The translations under genes and the position numbers were made by a program. From contig CAJUOP010000002.1 in the NCBI GenBank assembly GCA_910588465.1, positions 1 to 64,000 on the forward strand: a stretch of DNA of 64,000 nt, read 5' to 3'. This DNA is from an uncultured Christensenellaceae bacterium (GTDB lineage Bacteria > Bacillota > Clostridia > Christensenellales > Borkfalkiaceae). The notes beneath the pieces were generated by a model. That model was not told the origin of the DNA. It ran no database searches and saw only the letters and a list, made by a program, of their open reading frames with translations. Position 1 is the first letter of the stretch. Every line of letters begins with the position of its first letter. Shown piece after piece: positions 57,748 to 64,000 of this stretch.

Positions 57748-57761
57748 TAAGAGGTACGGAT

Positions 57762-58490
57762 ATGATTAACTTCAATGCAAAAAAATTTGACCGTGTACGG
57801 GATAATGATACGGAACTTATTACCGTTTTGAAATCTTATTCCGATACCATTCAAAAAGACTTGTCGGAAAACAAAACGAACTTCTTTTATCTCGGCGTGC
57901 ATTTGATTGACCTTTACATAAGTAACGCTTATGCAATGAACGGTTACAGTATCGGCAGTCTTGAAAAAGACGGTTTTCGTGTACCCGTTGGGGCGGGTAA
58001 TTGCTGTTCGGCATATTTCTTTGCGTATTGCTTTTATAAGTTCGGTTTGGATAAGTCGCAGGTAAGTCGTTTCATGAATATCGTGGACGAGTTCGGCGAC
58101 GGGTTGCGTGGGTTCAAAAAGTCGTGGGATAAATTCAGCTATTCGCAGTTGGTTGAATTACTTCCCCTTTCGGTAGAACAGCGCAAGCCTGTAACCCCGA
58201 CATGGACGATTAAGCAAATACGCGATTACAAGAAAACGCTTGTGGCAACTCCGCAAGAGGAAGCCGAAGAACCGACCCAAACGGAAGAGCCGCCGAGCAA
58301 ATACGCCCGCTTTGAGAAATGGACGAAGAACGAGCTTTGCGACAAAATTTTTGAGCTTGAACAGGAACGGGAAATTCTTTTGGACAAAATCGAAGCATTG
58401 CAGGCGGAATCTTTGGAAGTAGACGAATTTTCGGAAGCAAGTTTCCTTGCGGAAGGACTACCGTTAAAAGATTGCGGGGGTGTAGAATGA
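57762..58490 (+). CDS. hypothetical protein (242 aa)
   Basis: Start at the ATG 57762 after AAGAGGT. The N-terminal 150 residues form a helical domain reminiscent of a KilA/ORF6-type or plasmid accessory protein (FYLGVHLIDLYISNAYAMNG, CCSAYFFAYCFYKFGLDKSQ), then a Pro/Glu linker and a C-terminal coiled coil. No firm family. It overlaps the next ATG (ATGA). Confidence 0.65.
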   Translation: MINFNAKKFDRVRDNDTELITVLKSYSDTIQKDLSENKTNFFYLGVHLIDLYISNAYAMNGYSIGSLEKDGFRVPVGAGNCCSAYFFAYCFYKFGLDKSQVSRFMNIVDEFGDGLRGFKKSWDKFSYSQLVELLPLSVEQRKPVTPTWTIKQIRDYKKTLVATPQEEAEEPTQTEEPPSKYARFEKWTKNELCDKIFELEQEREILLDKIEALQAESLEVDEFSEASFLAEGLPLKDCGGVE

Positions 58491-58684
58491 AAGGCTTTAT
58501 TGAACTGACGGAATGCGAAAGCGGTTGCAAAGTCCTCTATGCTCTTTCTAAAATTCAAGCGGTCGTATCGGACGGTAAAGATACGTTTATCGAAACAGGA
58601 TTTGACAAAAAAGGCGAAAGTGCGGGCGCGTATGTGCGAGAAAGCTACGAGGAAATCAAAGGCAAGATTGAACGTGCAAGTTAA
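58487..58684 (+). CDS. small hypothetical protein (65 aa)
   Basis: The product has a beta-rich pattern, IELTECESGCKVLYALSKIQ, then TFIETGFDKKGESAGAYVRE, similar in size and layout to FlbD-like or other plasmid-borne SpoVT-like small proteins, but no firm match. Translationally coupled to the preceding gene. Confidence 0.55.
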   Translation: MKGFIELTECESGCKVLYALSKIQAVVSDGKDTFIETGFDKKGESAGAYVRESYEEIKGKIERAS

Positions 58685-58688
58685 ATTG

Positions 58689-58764
58689 CGGGTCAACGAT
58701 CTGAGCGAATGAACGGTGCGAACTTGCAGCGCGAAGCACCGGCGGCAAGTTCCGCGGTCAAAAT
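58689..58764 (+). repeat. dispersed intergenic repeat, copy 1
   Basis: Shares GGGTCAACGATCTGAGCGAA and GCGCGAAGCACCGGCGGCAA with copy 2 at 61203-61264. This copy has an extra ~13 bp creating the inverted repeat GAACTTGC...GCAAGTTC. It precedes a start codon by about 20 bp, as does copy 2. Confidence 0.85.
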
Positions 58765-58783
58765 CAAAAAGGACGGTAGTAAT

Positions 58784-59014
58784 ATGAACAAGAAGAAAAA
58801 GACGGTGGCGGTAGACTTTGCCGAACGGATAAAAGCGGCAAAATACGAGCGCATTTATCAAGCCTTGAAAGACATTTTGAAGGTCGAGATAAAGGCGGTG
58901 AACGGAAAGGACGAAATCGACTATGCGGCGACGTGTAGCGCGATCAAGACTAAGGCGCGAATGGTAATAGATTTTGTTGCCGATTTGGATAAAGACGGCG
59001 ACGACGAAAAATGA
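58784..59014 (+). CDS. small basic protein (76 aa)
   Basis: The product starts NKKKKTVAVDFAERIKAAKY and ends ATCSAIKTKARMVIDFVADL, helical and basic. The ATG at 58784 follows AAGGACGG; an upstream frame to 58709 would run into the dispersed repeat. Its TGA overlaps the next frame. Confidence 0.6.
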   Translation: MNKKKKTVAVDFAERIKAAKYERIYQALKDILKVEIKAVNGKDEIDYAATCSAIKTKARMVIDFVADLDKDGDDEK

Positions 59015-59028
59015 CAGTGAGGAATATT

Positions 59029-60552
59029 ATGCGAAACGAATTACAACGGCACAAGAGAAGCGACAAGGTGAAATGGGTGCTTACGGGCATTATGTTTTTC
59101 CTTGCGTTCGTCATGATTGCGGGACTTGCCTTGCAAGTATTCGGCACGGGCAATACGAAGCCGTCCGAATGGTTTAAGAAGCAAGACAGCGAGCAAACGG
59201 AACAACCTCCCGCCGAGGGCGGCAAGAACGGCACGGCGCGCACGCGCGTAAAGGCAATGGCGGCAACGTTCGCCGCAGAAAGCAACAAAAACGAGGACGG
59301 TATTACGCCGCTTTCTGTAACAAGGGAAATAAGTGCGCCGACTGGTGCTTATTGTTATAAGAATGATTTTGTTTCTTTTTTTTGGGAAGACACTCAGATA
59401 ACGACGATACAAGGTGAAGCTATTTCTGCCGCTTTATATATTATGGCGGACGCTACATATATGTGGGTATATGTAACTTCTATAAGATCCGTTTTTTTTG
59501 ATGTGTATGCAATTTATAAAGCGGAAATAAAAATTTCAGGCGCATCCGATTCTTTTATGGTACCCTTGTCCCGTCAATCCGATAATAGTTTGGCATCAAG
59601 TTATATTCCATTGTTAAACATATTAACGGGTATAACTAGTGATCGTCTTTATATGACGTCAAATGCGTGTATTCGATGTGAAAAGTCGCCTGTATCTCTT
59701 CCCGCTGATCCTGTAAAGGAAGGTCATACGTTTGTTGGGTGGTATTATGACAGCGCATTTACCCGCCCGTATGACGGACAGCCGATCTATGCGGATACTC
59801 AACTTTATGCCAAGTTTGAAATTCACAAGTTTACGGTAACGTTTAATTCGGATGGCGGGAGTGCGGTTGCAAATCAATCGGTGAATTGGAACACGGCGGC
59901 AACGCTTACCACCCCAACCCGTGAAAAATACGCCTTTAAGGGTTGGTTTTTGCCGAACGGAACGCAGTACACGAATCAACCGATTAAGGAAAATACCACG
60001 CTTACGGCGCAATGGGAACGGAATGTATTTAATGTAACATTTGGTACGAACGGCGGAACATGGGTTGACAATATGGAAGTCAACTTAAATTCTTCAGTAA
60101 CGTTGCCCGCGACTACAAGAACCGGTTATATTTTCAAGGGTTGGTTTTTATCGGACGGAACGCAGTACACAAATCAACCCGTAACGGACGATATGACACT
60201 CACAGCGCATTGGGAAGTACAAACGTTTACGGTAACGTTTTACGTGGACGGCGAAGTGTACTCAACAAAGACGGTTGAATACGGGCAAGGTCTTGCAAAG
60301 GTTGCAGAAACGGCAAACTTGAAAATGCTGTCCGTGCGCATGGAAAGCGGTGTGCCAACATTCGACGATAACGGCGCGGTAATCGTAACGGAAAATTGTT
60401 CGGTGGAAGCGCAGGAAATGAGCGACACGGACAAGGCAATCAACACGGTAAAGCAAAACAAATGGGCGATTATCGGCGGTGTTGCGGGCGGCGTTGCTCT
60501 GATCGCGGTTATTGCGGCAGTCTGCGGCGGCAAGCGGAAACGCAAGCGTTAA
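59029..60552 (+). CDS. membrane-anchored InlB-repeat surface protein
   Basis: The 507-aa product has an N-terminal membrane segment after a basic start (WVLTGIMFFLAFVMIAGLAL). A variable domain at about 85-205 follows, then three InlB-type beta repeats at about 210-400 (GHTFVGWYYD, YAFKGWFLPNGTQYTNQP, GYIFKGWFLSDGTQYTNQP). The C-terminus is a membrane anchor with a basic tail (WAIIGGVAGGVALIAVIAAV, GGKRKRKR). I chose the ATG at 59029 because GAGG lies 8 bp before it. It resembles the decayed protein at 1613-2920, and both carry a C-terminal anchor. Probably a cell-surface adhesin of the mobile module. Confidence 0.75.
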   Translation: MRNELQRHKRSDKVKWVLTGIMFFLAFVMIAGLALQVFGTGNTKPSEWFKKQDSEQTEQPPAEGGKNGTARTRVKAMAATFAAESNKNEDGITPLSVTREISAPTGAYCYKNDFVSFFWEDTQITTIQGEAISAALYIMADATYMWVYVTSIRSVFFDVYAIYKAEIKISGASDSFMVPLSRQSDNSLASSYIPLLNILTGITSDRLYMTSNACIRCEKSPVSLPADPVKEGHTFVGWYYDSAFTRPYDGQPIYADTQLYAKFEIHKFTVTFNSDGGSAVANQSVNWNTAATLTTPTREKYAFKGWFLPNGTQYTNQPIKENTTLTAQWERNVFNVTFGTNGGTWVDNMEVNLNSSVTLPATTRTGYIFKGWFLSDGTQYTNQPVTDDMTLTAHWEVQTFTVTFYVDGEVYSTKTVEYGQGLAKVAETANLKMLSVRMESGVPTFDDNGAVIVTENCSVEAQEMSDTDKAINTVKQNKWAIIGGVAGGVALIAVIAAVCGGKRKRKR

Positions 60553-60574
60553 AAGGAAATAACAAAGTACCGAG

Positions 60575-60612
60575 ATAACGGGGCGGGATAGTTCCCGTTC
60601 CGTTATTTTCGA
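60575..60612 (+). terminator. probable Rho-independent terminator
   Basis: ATAACGG/CCGTTAT (60575-60581 with 60600-60606), extended by a CGGGA/TCCCG stem, is followed by a T-rich tract. It lies between the InlB-repeat gene and the next small membrane protein. Confidence 0.65.
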
Positions 60613-60626
60613 TTTGAGGTGAAAAT

Positions 60627-61187
60627 ATGTCAAATAAGAAAAGCAATTTTATCGTAGCGCTTGTATCGTTTCTGATCGTCGCGCTGTTGGTCGCGGTTGC
60701 GGTCGGCGTAATACTCAAATATACAAGCGGCGGGAATGAAAGTTTCAAAACGTTCTATGTGCAATACGGGAACGAAAAGATACTTTCCACCGATACCGAA
60801 AAGCAAATGAAATTGGAAAGCGGAAAGCTGTACTATTTCGAGGTTGGCTATCCTCTCGACGTGGGAAAAGACGAACCCCGCGATTATTCTGTGAGCGTTA
60901 TGCCGAATACGAAAAACAATTTCGACTTTACGGCGGACGGCGAATATCTGTCATGGAAAGGCGACGTACCCGAACTGTCGCAGTATTTCGGGTTGACGAA
61001 ACAAGCAACTTCATTTACGTTGTACGTTCCCGAAAATACGAGCTTGCAGACAATATTACAGGGCGTGTATGCGGGTAAGACGGTCAATTCCCCTACCGTA
61101 CAGGAAATCGGTTCGGAGTACCTTTATACGCTTGTAGTATCGTCGTATAACGGCAAGATAACGTACAAAATCAATTTGGCGTTATAA
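60627..61187 (+). CDS. membrane-anchored exported protein (186 aa)
   Basis: A basic start and one membrane segment (IVALVSFLIVALLVAVAVGV) are followed by a beta-rich extracellular-type domain (FKTFYVQYGNEKILSTDTEK, YFEVGYPLDVG, TSFTLYVPENTSLQTILQGV). No family recognised. GAGGTG precedes the ATG. Position among other exported proteins suggests a surface complex. Confidence 0.65.
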   Translation: MSNKKSNFIVALVSFLIVALLVAVAVGVILKYTSGGNESFKTFYVQYGNEKILSTDTEKQMKLESGKLYYFEVGYPLDVGKDEPRDYSVSVMPNTKNNFDFTADGEYLSWKGDVPELSQYFGLTKQATSFTLYVPENTSLQTILQGVYAGKTVNSPTVQEIGSEYLYTLVVSSYNGKITYKINLAL

Positions 61188-61202
61188 CGTGGTCAAGGTT
61201 CA

Positions 61203-61264
61203 GGGTCAACGATCTGAGCGAACGAGCTGCGCGAAGCACCGGCGGCAAGTTCCGCGGTCAAAAA
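61203..61264 (+). repeat. dispersed intergenic repeat, copy 2
   Basis: Near-copy of 58689-58764 lacking the ~13-bp insertion. It ends 12 bp before the ATG of the large exported protein. Confidence 0.85.
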
Positions 61265-61276
61265 TCGAGGTGAAAC

Positions 61277-63286
61277 ATGAAAACATTACATAAAAGAATT
61301 TTATCGGTAATTGCGGTTGCGTTTATGGCGGTTCTTACGGTCTTTATTTCCGCCATGCAACCGCAAGCAACCGTATTTGCGGCGGGTACGAACGAAACGC
61401 AGTTTGAGAAAACGGGCGTATTGGACGATTTGCAAAGCTCGAAAGAGTTTAACATTCAAAACTACCCTTTTCAAGAAACAAGCAAGCCGCAAATGCACGT
61501 TATTAACGTGGTCGAATATTGCTATTCGTTCCGTGCGAATCAGCGCGGGAATTACGGGTTATATCTCTACGTTTATAACCCGAACGGACAAGACATTTTA
61601 ATGGACAGCATCGCCAATAAGGTACAAATTGCCGTGAAATATGACAGTTCCCCCGTAACGGAAAAAAGCAAGCCCACCGATTACGAAAAGTTTCGTTTGC
61701 AATTTTGTAGCAAGTCGGCGGGCGAATATAAGAATTTGTTTTACAAATTCAAAGTCATGGATCATAAAAGCGCGGACGGAAAGACGATTGCCGAACGTGT
61801 AAACAGTATGGCACGGCGTTACGATATATCGGGAATCGAATTACATACGCGCGGTATGGATAACGCCATAGAGTACCCACTGACGGGCGCATACGCGCTT
61901 TCGGATACGCACAAGGGTTACGGTTCGTTTACCTTTACAGGCTATGCCAAAGGCTACGGCGCGGACGAAGAATCGGAAAGCACGCTTGCAATGTCGGTAA
62001 ATAAGCTCGAAACGGTTGAGCTGAATGTAAAACACACTTTTTATCGGACAAAAACGAGTACGCAAATTGATCACCAAAATCAAATTGATACCGTGTATTT
62101 TTCTGTTCCGAAACGGCTTTTTGACGATTACGGTAAATTGCAACGTATTAAGGCGGAGTGGTACGAGTATGTAACGAAAGAAATTTTGGTTACGAGCAAT
62201 CAAGAATATTTCGACTTGCTTAATTCTTATGTTGGGCAAAAAATGGGTAAGTTTTCGGAAAACGGTTTGAAAAAATACGTTGATTACGGTGTCGTAAATC
62301 ATGGGCAGGGCGATCAATATGTAGCTACGGGCGGTTGGAATTTGCCCGATTATTACGAAAATACCGCTTTGAGCGGTTTTGGCATAATCAACCCACTTTA
62401 TTTCCTATTCAATACTAAGAATTGGTGCGACATAAAGGAATATGATCCCTACGCTGATAACGTAGAAGCGGCGGGTGGTGTTTCAAGCAACCGTTTATAC
62501 GAATATATTAAGACTTATGATAAGTCGTTTGAAAAAGGCACTTTACCGATAAAAACGCAGTCAATTAGCGCGGACTTGTTCGAGGACGATATAGAAGAAA
62601 ACCGCAAAATGGATAACGAGCGTGGAAAAATTCAAAAGGGATATAGCTATTACGATTTTGATGCCGAACTCGATTTGCAAGAATGGCAAGGTTGGGGCGA
62701 TAAAGACAAGTCGTTTTGGGATAAATATTTGAACTTATGGTACAAGTATCCCGAAGAAGAAGGTAAAACAATATCCCCCATTCAAGTGTTGGAAAAGGAT
62801 AGTCCGCTTATGAAGTTATCCGATCCGAAATTAGTAGACGAATTATATATCAATATGAACGATGTGTCCGAACTTCGTAAAGCGTATAACGAAGCAATCA
62901 CTGTGAGCGGGAAAGACGACGAGGAAAAAGTTCTTGTATTGTTCCGCTTTGCCGTTACCGATTATTATTCGGGGGCGGCGAATCTTGCCGAACATAAGAC
63001 GGTCGGAAAAAACAGTTTTATTACGGGGCAAGCCTATGTTGCAAAAGAAACGGTATTCTTTGATTTCGATGTTATTCAGCTTTCGTTTTTGAAAGGTGAA
63101 GAATGGACGGTTATTCCGTGCGTTTCAAGCCCTATTGATATTGTGAATGCGATTACCACGCCGACACATATTCCCGACGATACGCCGTGGTGGCAAATCG
63201 TTCTTGCCGTTGTGTTTTTCGTTATCGTGGTTATTATTGCGTACAAGCTCATTAAAGGCGGGCTGTCGCTGATTTTTAAGGGGTAA
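61277..63286 (+). CDS. large exported protein with C-terminal membrane anchor (669 aa)
   Basis: A signal peptide (KRILSVIAVAFMAVLTVFIS, cleavage near AFAA-type ATVFAAG) leads to a long extracellular domain rich in Tyr/Asp/Lys without repeats I can see. It ends in a membrane segment, WQIVLAVVFFVIVVIIAYKL. GAGGTG precedes the ATG. Proteins of this type occur beside small anchored proteins on mobile elements of gut Clostridia; a role in conjugation pilus or surface contact is a guess. No enzyme motif seen. Confidence 0.7.
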   Translation: MKTLHKRILSVIAVAFMAVLTVFISAMQPQATVFAAGTNETQFEKTGVLDDLQSSKEFNIQNYPFQETSKPQMHVINVVEYCYSFRANQRGNYGLYLYVYNPNGQDILMDSIANKVQIAVKYDSSPVTEKSKPTDYEKFRLQFCSKSAGEYKNLFYKFKVMDHKSADGKTIAERVNSMARRYDISGIELHTRGMDNAIEYPLTGAYALSDTHKGYGSFTFTGYAKGYGADEESESTLAMSVNKLETVELNVKHTFYRTKTSTQIDHQNQIDTVYFSVPKRLFDDYGKLQRIKAEWYEYVTKEILVTSNQEYFDLLNSYVGQKMGKFSENGLKKYVDYGVVNHGQGDQYVATGGWNLPDYYENTALSGFGIINPLYFLFNTKNWCDIKEYDPYADNVEAAGGVSSNRLYEYIKTYDKSFEKGTLPIKTQSISADLFEDDIEENRKMDNERGKIQKGYSYYDFDAELDLQEWQGWGDKDKSFWDKYLNLWYKYPEEEGKTISPIQVLEKDSPLMKLSDPKLVDELYINMNDVSELRKAYNEAITVSGKDDEEKVLVLFRFAVTDYYSGAANLAEHKTVGKNSFITGQAYVAKETVFFDFDVIQLSFLKGEEWTVIPCVSSPIDIVNAITTPTHIPDDTPWWQIVLAVVFFVIVVIIAYKLIKGGLSLIFKG

Positions 63287-63290
63287 CGGC

Positions 63291-63407
63291 ATGAAGATAA
63301 TAAAATGGTTGTTGCGGGCTGTAACGGTGCTAATCGGCATTGCCATTCTTGCGTTCTTCGTTTGGCTCGGCGTACAGCTCGCGGAATTTATCGGTTGGAT
63401 AAAGTAA
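63291..63407 (+). CDS. 38-aa single-span membrane peptide
   Basis: Starts 5 bp after the large exported gene, with GGGG as ribosome site. The product is one membrane helix (VTVLIGIAILAFFVWLGVQL) with a basic N-terminus. It is probably co-translated and may associate with the anchor of the preceding protein. Confidence 0.6.
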   Translation: MKIIKWLLRAVTVLIGIAILAFFVWLGVQLAEFIGWIK

Positions 63408-63417
63408 AAGGTGCAAT

Positions 63418-63804
63418 ATGGGCAAGAAGAAATATACAAAACAACAGTTGGCAATTATTCGGCGCAATTACGCGCAGAAAGCGGCGCAAAATAAAAGTTC
63501 CGTCAAAAAGACGGAACGTGTTGAAGTCCCTTATCCTCATTTTCGATATTATCGAAAATCGGGACATCCTGCTCTTATTGTCGGTGAACAAAAGGGCGTA
63601 AAAAACGAAAAGGAAGTCGAAGAATACCGCTATCGTAAAGTCATGCACGGAGAAACAGAAGGCGGCAGAACGAATGAAACGGTATATCCGAATCCTGATC
63701 CTTCCGATCCCGAACCCATGCGTATCGCAAAACGAGTACGCCATGACGACAAGGAAAACTTTGGAAAAACACCTCTTCCGTGGAAGTATCCAAAAAAAGA
63801 ATAA
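63418..63804 (+). CDS. basic hypothetical protein (128 aa)
   Basis: Highly charged, no membrane segment: it starts GKKKYTKQQLAIIRRNYAQK and contains YPHFRYYRKSGHPALIVGEQ, ending in a Pro/Lys-rich tail. It may bind nucleic acid or be a structural linker. It is the last recognisable gene in the window. Confidence 0.6.
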   Translation: MGKKKYTKQQLAIIRRNYAQKAAQNKSSVKKTERVEVPYPHFRYYRKSGHPALIVGEQKGVKNEKEVEEYRYRKVMHGETEGGRTNETVYPNPDPSDPEPMRIAKRVRHDDKENFGKTPLPWKYPKKE

Positions 63805-63810
63805 TAAAAA

Positions 63811-63869
63811 AAGTAACGCCGCCAAATCTTACGATTCGTTCAATTATTCCCATTGGGAACGCGTTACTT
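63811..63869. repeat. inverted repeat at the end of the module
   Basis: AAGTAACGC (63811-63819) pairs with GCGTTACTT (63861-63869), and an inner TTCCCATTGGGAA palindrome sits at 63847-63859. It follows the last gene. It may be a large terminator-type hairpin or a transfer/replication origin structure. The remaining 63870-64000 is AT-rich with no gene. Confidence 0.5.
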
Positions 63870-64000
63870 ATGTAAGTAGTATATAGTAATCAATGGAAAA
63901 AGTCAAACGAAAATAAAGGCAAAAAGGAAAAAAGGACATGAAATTTTTTATCGCACACAGATGCGAAAGTCGAAATTTTAATATATACTACGTATATATT

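Overview
The window reads as a chromosomal or mobile-element stretch of an uncultured Bacillota (Clostridia-like) bacterium carrying a complete-looking, serine-integrase prophage. The host assignment is inference. It rests on BspA-type leucine-rich-repeat and InlB-type beta-repeat surface proteins, strong GGAGG ribosome sites almost everywhere, and a PcfJ-like protein of the kind found on Gram-positive conjugative elements.

Layout. (1) 1-1.6 kb: a 5'-truncated PcfJ-like gene and a small gene, plus strand, closed by a terminator. (2) 1.6-8.65 kb: minus-strand cluster of surface proteins. It holds a decayed LRR/InlB gene, a lipoprotein with an HEFTH motif, and a 1269-aa secreted protein joining LRRs, InlB repeats and a C-terminal Hint domain; a stray copy of that protein's C-terminal tail lies at 3.1 kb. 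(3) About 8.7-56.5 kb: the prophage, visibly richer in G+C. It is a contractile-tail phage with a lambda-type head (GpA terminase, portal, ClpP-like protease with nested scaffold, decoration and E-type capsid proteins) and a P2/Mu-type tail (sheath, tube, tape measure, X, D, V, W, J, I, fibre). (4) 57-64 kb: a plus-strand module of largely unrecognised genes, several with signal peptides or membrane anchors, probably part of the same larger mobile element as region 1.

The most notable system is a diversity-generating retroelement (DGR) in the tail-tip region, in BPP-1 order: variable tail fibre (13749-15848), avd (13233-13691), template repeat (13067-13193), DGR-type reverse transcriptase (11596-12810). 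Template and variable repeats align over 127 bp without gaps. All 14 mismatches fall on adenines of the coding-strand template, and an 8-bp-stem, 4-nt-loop hairpin follows the variable repeat.

Phage gene control is legible. Two divergent near-perfect promoters at 54.3 kb share three 17-bp repressor-like operators. A second strong promoter at 34.27 kb sits beside six 10-bp tandem repeats, just after an ArpU/RinA-like activator gene, and is followed at once by an intrinsic terminator, so late transcription may be both activated and antiterminated. hicAB at the left end has its own promoter.

The early region (34.8-54.2 kb) carries replication genes (VapE-like primase/helicase, family A polymerase, SSB, DUF2815 and DUF2800 proteins, SNF2 helicase, VRR-NUC), three DNA methyltransferases, a phage-borne SAM synthetase and two HNH endonucleases. 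Six G/C homopolymers of 8-9 bases lie here. Two of them break methyltransferase genes in the same way (eight G where nine would restore the frame), suggesting phase variation or a systematic sequencing undercall. No endolysin was recognised.
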